A stretch of 64,000 bases of DNA from an uncultured Prevotellaceae bacterium (lineage in GTDB: Bacteria > Bacteroidota > Bacteroidia > Bacteroidales > Bacteroidaceae), in NCBI GenBank assembly GCA_902799905.1, contig CADCCB010000015.1, positions 18,756-82,755 of the forward strand, in the 5' to 3' direction. The position numbers were made by a program, and so were the translations under genes. The notes below the pieces were generated by a model that saw only the letters and a list, made by a program, of their open reading frames with translations, was not told the DNA's origin and did no database searches. This document shows, one piece after another, positions 1 through 8,169 of this stretch. Every line of letters starts with the position of its first letter. Positions within the stretch are counted from its first letter, which is position 1.

Positions 1-43
1 TAAATAAAACACCTATTTCACGAATAACACGATAAATAGAATT

Positions 44-808
44 ATGTCTGAAGTTAACGATAATAGAAAGGTCGTAATCGAACTGCAGAACGTGAAGCGC
101 TACTTCAAGGTGGGTAGTGAGACGGTGAAGGCCCTTCGCGGTGTCTCGTTCAAGATCTACGAGGGCGAGTTCGTCACCATCCAGGGCACGTCGGGCTCAG
201 GCAAGTCGACCCTGCTCAACCAGTTGGGCTGTCTCGACACCCCCACCAGTGGCGACTACTTCCTCGACGGCATCTCCGTGCGCGAGATGTCGAAGACCCA
301 GCGGGCTCACCTCCGCAACAGGAAGATAGGCTTTGTGTTCCAGAACTACAACCTGCTGCCGAAGACCACGGCTCTGGAGAATGTGGAACTGCCGCTGATG
401 TACAATTCGTCGGTGTCGGCCGAGGAGCGTCGTGACCGTGCTGTCAAGGCCCTGCAGGCCGTGGGACTGGGCGACCGTATGGAGCATAAGTCTAACGAGA
501 TGTCGGGTGGACAGATGCAGCGTGTGGCCATTGCCCGTGCACTGGTGAATGACCCTGCCGTGCTGCTGGCCGACGAGGCCACTGGTAACCTGGACACACG
601 TACCTCGTTCGAGATGCTGGTGCTCTTCCAGCAACTCTACCGTCAGGGCCACACCATCATCTTCGTGACCCACAACCCTGAGATTGCCGAATACAGCAGC
701 CGTAACATCAACCTGCGCGACGGCAAGATTCGTGAGGACACCTATAATGAAAACATCAAGTCGGCTGCTGAGGCCCTGGCCGCTCTGCCGATACCGCAAG
801 ACGATTAA
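44..808 (+). CDS. ABC transporter ATP-binding protein, MacB/LolD type
   Basis: Cytoplasmic ATPase of 254 residues that should power the permease encoded 5 nt downstream. Visible motifs are Walker A GTSGSGKST at residues 48-56, the signature MSGGQMQ and Walker B VLLADEATGNLD. Length and motifs match the MacB/LolD/FtsE subclass, which works by mechanotransmission and not by classical import. The ATG at 44 follows an AT-rich stretch with no clear Shine-Dalgarno site, as is normal in Bacteroidetes. The gene may be the first of its operon or continue one from outside the window. The substrate cannot be read from the sequence; antimicrobial peptide, macrolide or lipoprotein export are the family alternatives. 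Confidence 0.93.
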   Translation: MSEVNDNRKVVIELQNVKRYFKVGSETVKALRGVSFKIYEGEFVTIQGTSGSGKSTLLNQLGCLDTPTSGDYFLDGISVREMSKTQRAHLRNRKIGFVFQNYNLLPKTTALENVELPLMYNSSVSAEERRDRAVKALQAVGLGDRMEHKSNEMSGGQMQRVAIARALVNDPAVLLADEATGNLDTRTSFEMLVLFQQLYRQGHTIIFVTHNPEIAEYSSRNINLRDGKIREDTYNENIKSAAEALAALPIPQDD

Positions 809-813
809 GGATT

Positions 814-2031
814 ATGAATATATTAAACCTATTTAAGGTGAGCCTGAAGGCCGTAGCCAACAACAAGATGCGGTCGTTCCTCTCGATGCTGGGTATCATC
901 ATCGGCGTGGCAGCCGTGATTATCATGATGAGCATCGGACAGGGCTCGAAGGAGAGTATCCGACAGGAACTGTCGACGATGGGTACCAACCTGCTCACCA
1001 TCCGGCCTGGTGCCGACATGCGTGGTGGCGTGCGCCAGGACCCGTCGAGTATGCAGACGCTGAAGATGGCCGACTACCAGCGCATCATGCAGGAGAAGAA
1101 GTTCGTGACGAAGGTGTCGCCAGAGGTCACGGCCAGCGGTCAGGTGATCTATGGCAACAACAATACCACCACCACCATGTACGGCGAGAGTACCGAGTAT
1201 CTGGACATCAAACTGTGGACGGTGGAGCGGGGTGAGTGCTTCACTGAGGAAGACGTGAACAAGGCTGCCAAGAAAGTGGTGATCGGCAAGACCGTTGTCG
1301 ACGAACTCTTCGGCAGTGGCGTCGATCCCATCGGCAAGACCGTTCGCTTCAAGTCCATCCCCATGACCGTCGTGGGTGTGCTGAAGTCGAAGGGCTACAA
1401 CTCGTGGGGCATGGACCAGGATAATGTGATCATCGCCCCCTATACCACGGTGATGAAGCGTATCGCAGCGCAGACCTATTTCTCCAGCATCGTCTGCTCT
1501 GCCGTGACGGAAGATCTCTCTGATGCCGCCATCGAGGAGTTGACCCAGATGCTGCGTGACAACCATAAGTTGAAGGGCGATGCTGCCGACGACTTCACCA
1601 TCCGCTCTCAGGCAGAGATGATGGAGACCATGTCCACCACGATGGACACGGTGACGCTGATCCTGGTGGTGGCTGCCGCCTTCTCGCTGCTCGTGGCTGG
1701 TATCGGCATCATGAATATTATGCTGGTAAGTGTGACGGAGCGTACAAAGGAGATAGGTCTCCGCATGGCAGTAGGTGCCACTGGCCCTGTCATCTCGTTG
1801 CAGTTCCTCATCGAGTCGGTGCTCATCAGCGTCACTGGCGGCCTGATAGGCGTGCTGGTCGGCGTGGGTGCCAGCGAGTGCGTGTCCCTCTTGGGCATGC
1901 CCAGCAGCGTGCCTGCTTGGTCCATCTACGTGTCGTTCCTGGTGTGTGTGCTCATTGGTGTCCTCTTCGGCTATATCCCTGCCCAGAAGGCTGCCAACAT
2001 GGATCCTATTGAAGCCATCCGCCATGAGTAA
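814..2031 (+). CDS. MacB-like ABC transporter permease
   Basis: Inner-membrane permease of 405 residues. It has one N-terminal TM helix (about 18-42, following the MacB-family motif NKMRSFLSMLG), a large periplasmic MacB_PCD-type domain, and three C-terminal TM helices in an FtsX domain with the conserved VTERTKEIGLRMAVGA block. It ends EAIRHE, as this family commonly does. It starts 5 nt after the ATPase, and its last 8 nt overlap the sensor kinase gene, so the exporter and two-component system are probably co-translated. No HlyD-type adaptor is visible in the window; it may lie upstream. Confidence 0.93.
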   Translation: MNILNLFKVSLKAVANNKMRSFLSMLGIIIGVAAVIIMMSIGQGSKESIRQELSTMGTNLLTIRPGADMRGGVRQDPSSMQTLKMADYQRIMQEKKFVTKVSPEVTASGQVIYGNNNTTTTMYGESTEYLDIKLWTVERGECFTEEDVNKAAKKVVIGKTVVDELFGSGVDPIGKTVRFKSIPMTVVGVLKSKGYNSWGMDQDNVIIAPYTTVMKRIAAQTYFSSIVCSAVTEDLSDAAIEELTQMLRDNHKLKGDAADDFTIRSQAEMMETMSTTMDTVTLILVVAAAFSLLVAGIGIMNIMLVSVTERTKEIGLRMAVGATGPVISLQFLIESVLISVTGGLIGVLVGVGASECVSLLGMPSSVPAWSIYVSFLVCVLIGVLFGYIPAQKAANMDPIEAIRHE

Positions 2032-3061
2032 GCATACTGCCATCCTGCTGCAGGTGGCCGTATGGCTGATATTCCTGCTCTCTCCGTTGACGTTCGTAAA
2101 CCACGGCAACGGGGGGAGCCTTGGGCTGTATCTGCTGGTCAGCGTGTCCACGCTGCTGCTGATGACGGTGTTCTATGTCAACTACCTGTGGCTGACACCC
2201 CATTTCTTCGTGAAGGGCGAGAAGCAGTACTACTGGCTGGTCAACATCCTGCTTTGTGTGGGACTGGGCATAGGCACCCACTTCTGGATGACCTCTGTGC
2301 GCGACCATTTTTTCCCTGCAGGGGCGAGGGGTGTGATGGAGGTGTGGCAGTCGTGCCTGTTCATCCTGCGCGACATCTTCAACCTGGCCATTGCCGCTGC
2401 CGTAGCCACCACCATCCAACTCTCCATGCGCTGGTATCAGTCGGAGAAGGCGCGTCAGGAGGCCGAGGTGGCCAGGGCCGATGCCGAACTGAGTAATCTG
2501 CGCAATCAGATCAACCCCCATTTCCTGCTGAACACGCTCAACAACATCTATGCCCTCACCGCCATCGACAGCGAGCGGGCACAGGAGGCCATTCAGCAAC
2601 TGTCCAAGTTGCTTCGCCACATGCTCTATGAGAATCAGCAGCAGGAGGTGGCTCTCAGCGACGAGGTGCAGTTCCTTGAGAATTATGTCAACCTGATGAA
2701 GATTCGCCTCTCGCAGTCTGTCGATGTCTCCTTCCGTGCCGATCTGGCCGTCCACAACGCCAAGATTGCCCCCCTGCTCTTCATCTCGCTGGTGGAGAAT
2801 GCCTTCAAGCATGGTGTCAGCCCCACGGAGTCCAGTCATGTGCATATCAGCATCGTGGCCGATGAGCATCAGATCATCTGTGACATCCAGAACTCCAACC
2901 ATCCCAAGACCTCGCAAGACCGTAGTGGTCATGGCATCGGCCTGCAGCAGGTGCAGCGTCGCCTCGACCTGGCCTATCCTGGCCGTTACCAGTGGGAGAA
3001 AGGTGTCAGCGCCGATGGCCGCACCTATCGTTCTAGGATTGTCATTGTGGTTAATGGTTAA
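2024..3061 (+). CDS. LytS/YehU-type sensor histidine kinase
   Basis: Membrane histidine kinase of 345 residues. Four hydrophobic helices (within about 8-135) are followed by a His_kinase domain with the phospho-acceptor in NPHFLLN (His166), then an ATPase domain with the N-box ENAFKHG (Asn259) and a G-box near HGIGL. The start at 2024 overlaps the permease stop by 8 nt and gives a clean N-terminal TM helix; a longer frame extends to 1868 but runs inside the permease gene. Its partner is the LytTR regulator that starts 173 nt downstream. Coupling to the exporter suggests it senses an envelope signal and controls that exporter; the link is inferred. Confidence 0.92.
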   Translation: MSKHTAILLQVAVWLIFLLSPLTFVNHGNGGSLGLYLLVSVSTLLLMTVFYVNYLWLTPHFFVKGEKQYYWLVNILLCVGLGIGTHFWMTSVRDHFFPAGARGVMEVWQSCLFILRDIFNLAIAAAVATTIQLSMRWYQSEKARQEAEVARADAELSNLRNQINPHFLLNTLNNIYALTAIDSERAQEAIQQLSKLLRHMLYENQQQEVALSDEVQFLENYVNLMKIRLSQSVDVSFRADLAVHNAKIAPLLFISLVENAFKHGVSPTESSHVHISIVADEHQIICDIQNSNHPKTSQDRSGHGIGLQQVQRRLDLAYPGRYQWEKGVSADGRTYRSRIVIVVNG

Positions 3062-3234
3062 TGGTTATTGGTTATTGAATTGGTGGATGGTTAATGGTTC
3101 TTGGACGAGCCAAGCGGCAAAGCCGAGCGGATGGTGGATGGAGGATAGTTTAACTTTTTAATTCTAAATTCTTAACTCTTAATTGCCCGCAGGGCAACAA
3201 CTCTTAATTCTTAACTCTAAATTCTTAATTTTCA
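3062..3234 (+). repeat. Degenerate short-period intergenic repeats between kinase and regulator
   Basis: The 173-nt gap is built of two kinds of reiterated short words: GGTTAATGG/GGTTATTGG units at 3052-3100, then TTAATTCTAAATTC/TTAACTCTTAATTC units at 3157-3232. These are interrupted by small hairpins (GCCCGCAGGGC near 3184 and AGCGGCAAAGCCG near 3113). No gene fits here. The same word families recur at several other junctions in the window. Confidence 0.8.
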
Positions 3235-3945
3235 ATGCTCCTTTCCACTGCCATCATCGACGACGAGCCTCTGGCCGCAGGTCTGCTGGAGAATTATGTC
3301 AACAAGACGCCCTATCTCAGTCTGGTAGGCACCTACAATAGCGCTGTCACCGCCATGCGCGACCTCCGTGAGAACCCCGTGCAACTGCTGTTGCTCGACA
3401 TTCAGATGCCTGAACTCAGCGGCATCGAGTTCGCCAAGATCCTGCCGAAGGAGACGAAGGTCATCTTCACCACGGCCTTCCCCCAGTATGCCATCGAGGG
3501 ATTCCGTGTGTCGGCCCTCGACTATCTGCTGAAGCCCATCAGTTACCAGGACTTCCTGAAGGCCACCGACAAGGCCCTCGACTGGTTCAGCGTGCTACAG
3601 AAGCAGGAGGTCTATCGCCGTGACCGCTTCCTCTTCGTCAAGAGCGACTATAAGTTGCAGCGCATCGAATTGGACGACATCCTCTACATTGAGGGCCTGA
3701 AGGACTATGTGCGCTTCTTCCTGAAGGGTGGCGAGCGCGTCATGTCGCTCATGTCCATGAAGCGTCTGGAGGACTATCTGCCGCATCCCGAGTTCCTCCG
3801 CACCCATCGCAGTTTCATCGTCCACATGTCATGCGTCAAGGCCATCGACCGCCTGCGCATCGTCTTTGGTGACCAGTACATCCCCATCTCTGATAACTAC
3901 AAGGACGATGTGATGCAATACCTGGAGCAGCATACACTGGTGTAA
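3235..3945 (+). CDS. LytTR-family response regulator
   Basis: Response regulator of 236 residues, partner of the upstream LytS-type kinase. The receiver domain (about 5-120) has acidic residues DD at 9-10, phospho-acceptor Asp55 in LLLDIQMPE and conserved Lys100 in DYLLKPI. The C-terminal LytTR DNA-binding domain (about 135-232) includes the FLRTHRSFIVH signature. The ATG at 3235 directly follows the repeat-rich gap. LytTR regulators usually bind direct repeats upstream of exporter or surface genes; the target is probably the adjacent ABC operon, which is an inference. Confidence 0.94.
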   Translation: MLLSTAIIDDEPLAAGLLENYVNKTPYLSLVGTYNSAVTAMRDLRENPVQLLLLDIQMPELSGIEFAKILPKETKVIFTTAFPQYAIEGFRVSALDYLLKPISYQDFLKATDKALDWFSVLQKQEVYRRDRFLFVKSDYKLQRIELDDILYIEGLKDYVRFFLKGGERVMSLMSMKRLEDYLPHPEFLRTHRSFIVHMSCVKAIDRLRIVFGDQYIPISDNYKDDVMQYLEQHTLV

Positions 3946-4107
3946 GGGAAAAGTGAAAAGTGAAAAGTGAAAAATTTGCTCCCGCTTTGATAAGTGAGAT
4001 TGACAAATCATCATGCGTTGACGGCGTGTTCTGCAAATAAATATTAAAAAAGTGGGGCGGAAGCAAATTCTTCACTCTTCACTCTTCACTCTTCACTTAA
4101 AAAAGAG
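3946..4107. repeat. GTGAAAA / TTCACTC iterated intergenic repeat
   Basis: Downstream of the regulator, GTGAAAA is iterated at 3950-3972. Its complement, as CTCTTCACT units, is iterated at 4070-4098 just before the aldolase promoter, so the two arrays face each other. The 100 nt between them holds GCTCCCGC/GCGGAAGC-type inverted words. No coding potential was recognised. The arrangement could form a long imperfect stem and act as a transcript end. Confidence 0.65.
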
Positions 4108-4115
4108 TAACTTTG
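4108..4115 (+). promoter_or_regulatory. Bacteroidetes -7 box for the aldolase gene
   Basis: TAACTTTG matches the Bacteroidetes -7 consensus TAnnTTTG and lies 54 nt before the aldolase ATG. A -33 TTTG at 19 nt spacing is not present; the upstream DNA is the TTCACTC repeat. Confidence 0.6.
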
Positions 4116-4169
4116 CGGTCAGAAATTGAGAAAAAGCAAATAATAGTAATCGATTAATTGTAAATCAAA

Positions 4170-5171
4170 ATGGTAAACTACAAGGATTTAGGTCTCGTGA
4201 ATACCCGCGAGATGTTCAAGAGAGCAGTAGCCGGTGGCTATGCCATCCCCGCTTTCAACTTCAACACCATGGAGCAGATGCAGGCCATCGTGATGGCTGC
4301 TGTTGAGACGAAGTCTCCCGTCATCATGCAGGTTTCCAAGGGTGCCCGTAACTATGCTAATGGTACCATCCTCCGCTATATGGCCGAGGGTGCCGTGGCT
4401 TATGCCAAGGAACTGGGCTGTGAGCATCCTGAGATAGTGCTCCACCTCGACCACGGTGACAGTTTCGAACTCTGTAAGGACTGCATCGACAACGGTTTCT
4501 CTTCGGTCATGATCGACGGTTCCTCTCTGCCTTACGAGGAGAATATCGCTCTGGCTAAGAAGGTTGTCGACTATGCTCATCAGTTCGACGTGACCGTTGA
4601 GGCTGAACTGGGTGTGCTCGCTGGTGTTGAGGATGAGGTTGCTGCTGCAGAGTCTCACTACACCAAGCCTGAGGAGGTTATCGACTTCTCTACCCGCACA
4701 GGTTGCGACTCTCTGGCTATCTCTATCGGTACCTCTCACGGTGCTCACAAGTTCACTCCAGAGCAGTGCACACTCGTTAACGGCGTGCTCGTTCCGCCCC
4801 CATTGGCATTCGACATTCTGCACGAGATCGAGAAGAAACTCCCTGGATTCCCCATCGTGCTCCACGGCTCTTCTTCTGTTCCTATGGACGAGGTGAACAC
4901 TATCAACCAGTACGGAGGTCACCTCGAGGCCGCTATCGGTATCCCCGAGGAGCAGTTGCGTGAGGCTTCTAAGAGTGCTGTCTGCAAGATCAACATCGAC
5001 TCCGACTCTCGCCTGGCCATGACTGCTGCTATCCGCAAGCACCTCGCCGAGCATCCTGGAGACTTCGATCCTCGCCAGTATCTGAAGCCCGCCCGCGAGA
5101 ACATGAAGAAGATGTACATCCACAAGATTGTGAATGTGCTCGGTTCTGACGGTAAACTCGCTCAGTGCTAA
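4170..5171 (+). CDS. fba: Class II fructose-bisphosphate aldolase
   Basis: Zinc-dependent aldolase of 333 residues that interconverts fructose 1,6-bisphosphate with dihydroxyacetone phosphate and glyceraldehyde 3-phosphate in the cytosol. Visible family signatures are HLDHGDSFELC (catalytic Asp and Zn-ligand His region, about residue 92), DGSSLPYEENI, the EAELGVLAG block, ISIGTSHGAHKF and VLHGSSSVP. Length is normal for the Bacteroidales enzyme. It is monocistronic, with a -7 box upstream and a strong intrinsic terminator 25 nt after the stop. Confidence 0.97.
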   Translation: MVNYKDLGLVNTREMFKRAVAGGYAIPAFNFNTMEQMQAIVMAAVETKSPVIMQVSKGARNYANGTILRYMAEGAVAYAKELGCEHPEIVLHLDHGDSFELCKDCIDNGFSSVMIDGSSLPYEENIALAKKVVDYAHQFDVTVEAELGVLAGVEDEVAAAESHYTKPEEVIDFSTRTGCDSLAISIGTSHGAHKFTPEQCTLVNGVLVPPPLAFDILHEIEKKLPGFPIVLHGSSSVPMDEVNTINQYGGHLEAAIGIPEEQLREASKSAVCKINIDSDSRLAMTAAIRKHLAEHPGDFDPRQYLKPARENMKKMYIHKIVNVLGSDGKLAQC

Positions 5172-5195
5172 TCACTACGAGATAAAAAAACAAAG

Positions 5196-5234
5196 AAGAG
5201 GGTGTGTCAATAATTGGCGCACCCTCTTTTTCTT
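5196..5234 (+). terminator. Rho-independent terminator of the aldolase gene
   Basis: An 11-bp stem (AAGAGGGTGTG at 5196-5206 pairing with 5218-5228, one mismatch/GU) is followed by a T-rich run. It lies between the convergent aldolase gene and the secreted-protein gene ending at 5254. Confidence 0.85.
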
Positions 5235-5253
5235 TATTAATAAACCTGTTGAC

Positions 5254-5742
5254 TCAATTTGTCTTCAGCCTTTGCCAGTCGCTATAACTCATCACGACGT
5301 AGAAGCCCCTGGTCTGCGTGCTCGAGTGTGAGCGCTCGCCATGCAGTCCCACCTTTCTGTGCCCTTCCTTAATCTGGGCTTTGGTGGCCACCTTGAAATA
5401 GGGATTCTTCCAGTTATCGAAGTGATGTTTTACTGCAGAGCAGAAAGTTCCGGATTCATTAGGACCAAAACCTTCGCTTACAGCCTTAATGGCGTTCACG
5501 CCATCCAGTTTTTCCTGTTCTGACATGAGTGGTGTGTTTGTACCACCCCAGCAGATGTTGTAATACTCAAGAATGGTGATGGGCGTTGGCGTGATAGCGT
5601 ATGACGTGCCCACGGGCTGCATCCTGTTTATCACATTCTGAAACGAACTTTGCGACGCGTTCGTCCAGTTTCTACCCAGTTGTGCCTGCGCTGTCAGGCA
5701 GATGGCCATCAGTGCCATCGTCAATACAAATAATTTCTTCAT
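5254..5742 (-). CDS. Secreted protein of unknown function, paralogue A
   Basis: Predicted 162-residue exported protein. It has a signal peptide (MKKLFVLTMALMAICLTAQA) followed by a compact domain with conserved stretches NVINRMQPVGTSYAITPTP, ICWGGTNTPL, KNPYFKVATKAQIKEG and GFYVVMSYSDW. I do not recognise the family. It is about 80% identical to the protein at 7569-8057, and the DNA upstream of both genes is also duplicated. The ATG at 5742 is preferred over an in-frame TTG two codons upstream because it gives the canonical MKK start. The pair flanks a membrane-bound AraC-type regulator, which suggests (inference only) that they belong to its regulon or signal path. Confidence 0.8.
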   Translation of the reverse strand: MKKLFVLTMALMAICLTAQAQLGRNWTNASQSSFQNVINRMQPVGTSYAITPTPITILEYYNICWGGTNTPLMSEQEKLDGVNAIKAVSEGFGPNESGTFCSAVKHHFDNWKNPYFKVATKAQIKEGHRKVGLHGERSHSSTQTRGFYVVMSYSDWQRLKTN

Positions 5743-5777
5743 AGTCAAATTGTTAGTTGGTTTATTTCAATACAGCG

Positions 5778-5785
5778 CAAAGATA
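5778..5785 (-). promoter_or_regulatory. -7 box of secreted paralogue A
   Basis: The minus-strand TATCTTTG lies 36 nt before the ATG at 5742 and is conserved at the same position in the second copy (8092-8099). No TTTG at 19 nt spacing was seen. Confidence 0.6.
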
Positions 5786-5821
5786 CATAAAACACAAGAA
5801 AAGGGACTTACAAATTTACAG

Positions 5822-5855
5822 AATCGACTAACAATTGTAAATATGTCAGTCGATT
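5822..5855 (-). promoter_or_regulatory. 12-bp inverted repeat in the duplicated block, copy A
   Basis: AATCGACTAACA (5822-5833) and TGTCAGTCGATT (5844-5855) form a 12-bp stem with one mismatch and a 10-nt loop. It abuts the stop codon of the regulator gene and lies about 40 bp upstream of the -7 box of paralogue A. It may be a terminator stem without a strong T-run, or an operator for the neighbouring regulator; conservation in both copies favours function. Confidence 0.55.
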
Positions 5856-7492
5856 TATGAATTATTTTCGATGGAATCGGTGTTTTTTAGTTTCCACTCG
5901 TTGGGGGTGACATCGGTGATGGTCTTGAAGGTTCGGAAGAACGAGGTCTCGTTGCCGAAGCCCGACTCGGTACATACTGCCGACATCTTCTTGTCGGGGT
6001 GTTGGGCGAGCAATTGCTTGGCGTGCTCTACGCGGTAGGTGTTGATGAACAGCGTGAAGGTCTGTCCAGTGGCTGCCTTGATGCAGTCGGCCACGTAAGT
6101 GCGGTTGGTGTTGAGCATGTCGGCCACGTCCTGTAACTTTAGTTCAGCGTTGAGGTAGGGTTTCTGCTCGTCCATCAACTGGCGCAAGCGCAGCATGAGG
6201 TCGGTAGAGGGTGCTGCAGACTCTTGGGGCTTAAGTGGCTTATTGTTCTTAAGCACCTTAATGGCAAGGAATACTATTGCCACTATGGCGAGGGCACCAG
6301 CCGGCAGCAGCCACCAGGCAAGATGCGTCGAGGTTTCGGCTTCTGCCATAATATCTGCTTTTGCCTCCGTGCCTACGCACAGCAATAGGGATACGGTCGA
6401 GGGTTCGAAGTTGCTCTCAGACATTCCACCTATCAGGGCCAGGTTGCCGTCGGGGGTGAGCACAGGTTTGACGTGCACTTCGAGGCTGTCCATCGGCTCT
6501 GTATAGAAGAGTGTGAGTGCTGCCGGCTTCTTCGTGCAGTCCACGCTGAGCACGAAGAGGCGGGAACTGTCATCGTGGCCTGTGATGTAAGCCCGCTGTG
6601 CAAGGCTGTCTGCAATGACTGGTGAGAAATATGTGATGGGCTGCTGATGGAAGGTCATGGGCACAGGGGCGTCGGTGGGCAACATGCTGAACGTCTCACC
6701 CTGCACTTGGGCAATGGCCAGTTGCCCCGTGCCGTCCTCCACAGGCAGTAGATAGGTGCCGTGGCCAATGTCGCTCTCTTCGCAAAGTGGAGGGTAGTGC
6801 AGGTACTTAGGCCGCCAGGTACTGAAGAGGGGTGGGGTGAACGGCTCCCCCTTGATGCGGTCTACGATAATGTCATGGATTGTGTCGCCGTGCTCATCGC
6901 TGGCGCTGAAGACGATGGCGTTGTCCTTGGCCGTGCGCAGCATGTAGGGCTTGGAGCGCTGCTGTGCAACGGGGCGCAGGGCCGTGAGGTTGCGCGAGCC
7001 GTCGAACTGCTCCATGCCGTCGTCGCTGTACCAATTGCCGCTGATGACCACGCGGCCACTGTCCAACTCGATGCCGCAAGCCCATGTGCGCTTCTTGTCA
7101 AGACATCCGTAGCCCTCGAAGGAGTGTGTCGTGGGGTGGTAAAACTCCACGGTATAGGTCTGTCCGATGCCCAGTTCCTTCTCGTGGCCTCCAGCCAGCA
7201 TGACTCGTCCATCGCTCATGGGCACGCAGATACCCTGGTCGTGGGTGTAGACGGTGTTTATGAGGTGCCACTCGCCGTCGCTGTAGTATTCGGCCGTCGC
7301 TGTGGGCACGAAACCGCTGGTATGCCCTCCCACCACTGTCAACTCACCGTTCGCCACGAACACGGCGTGGCCTGCACGGGGAACATTCAGGTCGGGCAAT
7401 CGCTTCACCTCCATCTTCAACTCAGGGCATCCCGCCATCGCTGTCATGATGGCAGGCAGGAGAAAGAGCAGCAATGTGATTCTCTTAAACAT
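5855..7492 (-). CDS. Membrane one-component regulator: kelch-like beta-propeller, TM helix, AraC HTH
   Basis: Protein of 545 residues with three parts. A signal peptide or N-terminal anchor comes first (MFKRITLLLFLLPAIMTAMAG). Then about 370 residues of kelch-like propeller repeats follow (VPRAGHAVFVANGELTVVGG, GRVMLAGG, GRVVISGN motifs), predicted periplasmic. One TM helix at about 392-414 leads to a cytoplasmic C-terminal AraC/XylS domain (about 440-540) with NTNRTYVADCIKAATG and SGFGNETSFFRTFK helices. No kinase or receiver domain is present, so it looks like a hybrid two-component sensor reduced to sensor plus DNA-binding domain. It has a perfect promoter and sits between the duplicated secreted proteins. 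The propeller ligand is unknown. Confidence 0.88.
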   Translation of the reverse strand: MFKRITLLLFLLPAIMTAMAGCPELKMEVKRLPDLNVPRAGHAVFVANGELTVVGGHTSGFVPTATAEYYSDGEWHLINTVYTHDQGICVPMSDGRVMLAGGHEKELGIGQTYTVEFYHPTTHSFEGYGCLDKKRTWACGIELDSGRVVISGNWYSDDGMEQFDGSRNLTALRPVAQQRSKPYMLRTAKDNAIVFSASDEHGDTIHDIIVDRIKGEPFTPPLFSTWRPKYLHYPPLCEESDIGHGTYLLPVEDGTGQLAIAQVQGETFSMLPTDAPVPMTFHQQPITYFSPVIADSLAQRAYITGHDDSSRLFVLSVDCTKKPAALTLFYTEPMDSLEVHVKPVLTPDGNLALIGGMSESNFEPSTVSLLLCVGTEAKADIMAEAETSTHLAWWLLPAGALAIVAIVFLAIKVLKNNKPLKPQESAAPSTDLMLRLRQLMDEQKPYLNAELKLQDVADMLNTNRTYVADCIKAATGQTFTLFINTYRVEHAKQLLAQHPDKKMSAVCTESGFGNETSFFRTFKTITDVTPNEWKLKNTDSIENNS

Positions 7493-7529
7493 TTATTACT
7501 CGTTGGCCGAGAATGAGGACTTGGCGATG

Positions 7530-7560
7530 CAAAAGTAAACAAAAAAGCCGAATAAACAAA
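7530..7560 (-). promoter_or_regulatory. Canonical Bacteroidetes promoter of the propeller-AraC regulator
   Basis: On the minus strand a -33 TTTG (7560-7557) and a -7 TACTTTTG (7537-7530) are separated by exactly 19 nt. The leader to the ATG at 7492 is about 30 nt. Confidence 0.8.
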
Positions 7561-7568
7561 ATAACGGC

Positions 7569-8057
7569 TCAATTTGTTTTCAGTCTTTTCCAGTCGCTAT
7601 AACTCATAACGACGTAGAAGCCTTTGGTCTGCGTGCTCGCGTGTGAGCGCTCGCCATGCAGTCCCACCTTTCTGTGCCCTTCCTTAATCTGGGCTTTGGT
7701 GGCCACCTTAAAATAAGGACTATTCCAGTTATCGAAGTGATTATTTACTGCAGAGGTAAAAGTCACGGATTCATTAGGAAAACCATTGCCTACATCCTTG
7801 ATGGCATCCATGCCATCCCGTTTCTCTTGTGCCGTCATGAGCCGTGTGTTTGTACTGCCCCAGCAGATATTGTGAAATTCAAGAATGGTGATTGGCGTTG
7901 GTGTGATGGCGTATGACGTGCCTACAGGCTGCATCCTGTTTATTACATTCTGAAACGAACTTTGCGACGCTTCCGTCCAGTTTCTACCAATTCCCTGTGC
8001 CTGCGCTGTCAGGCAGATGGCCATTAGTGCCATCGTCAATACAAATAATTTCTTCAT
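7569..8057 (-). CDS. Secreted protein of unknown function, paralogue B
   Basis: 162-residue exported protein, second copy of the family at 5254-5742, with the same signal peptide (MKKLFVLTMALMAICLTAQA) and C-terminal block VATKAQIKEGHRKVGLHGE. The copies differ mainly in the middle (about residues 70-110). That pattern, conserved ends and a variable centre, would fit divergence at an exposed surface. Function unknown. The ATG at 8057 is used; the in-frame TTG two codons upstream is less likely. Confidence 0.8.
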   Translation of the reverse strand: MKKLFVLTMALMAICLTAQAQGIGRNWTEASQSSFQNVINRMQPVGTSYAITPTPITILEFHNICWGSTNTRLMTAQEKRDGMDAIKDVGNGFPNESVTFTSAVNNHFDNWNSPYFKVATKAQIKEGHRKVGLHGERSHASTQTKGFYVVMSYSDWKRLKTN

Positions 8058-8091
8058 AGTCAAATTGCTGGTGTTTTATTTCAATACAGCG

Positions 8092-8099
8092 CAAAGATA
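8092..8099 (-). promoter_or_regulatory. -7 box of secreted paralogue B
   Basis: Minus-strand TATCTTTG, 35 nt before the ATG at 8057, identical in context to the box of copy A. Confidence 0.6.
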
Positions 8100-8135
8100 C
8101 ATAAAACACAAGAAAAGGGACTAACATATTTACAG

Positions 8136-8169
8136 AATCGACTAACAATTGTAAATATGTCAGTCGATT
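8136..8169 (-). promoter_or_regulatory. 12-bp inverted repeat in the duplicated block, copy B
   Basis: Same stem as at 5822-5855 (AATCGACTAACA / TGTCAGTCGATT, 10-nt loop). Here the stop codon of the upstream gene (8160-8162) lies inside the stem. Confidence 0.55.

Larger units (their letters stand above)
5252..5877 (-). repeat. Duplicated block, copy A (about 620 bp)
   Basis: This block and 7567-8191 are two copies in the same orientation. Each contains the secreted-protein gene, its leader and -7 box, an inverted repeat, and the last codons of the gene further upstream on the minus strand (both read SIENN before stop). Identity is high through the non-coding part, so the duplication is fairly recent. 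Confidence 0.85.

Noticed and set aside
829-2151. Long open frame (440 codons) on the minus strand opposite the MacB permease gene
   Set aside because: His/Asp-rich composition is typical of an antisense shadow in a GC-rich gene; the plus-strand frame has clear MacB domains.
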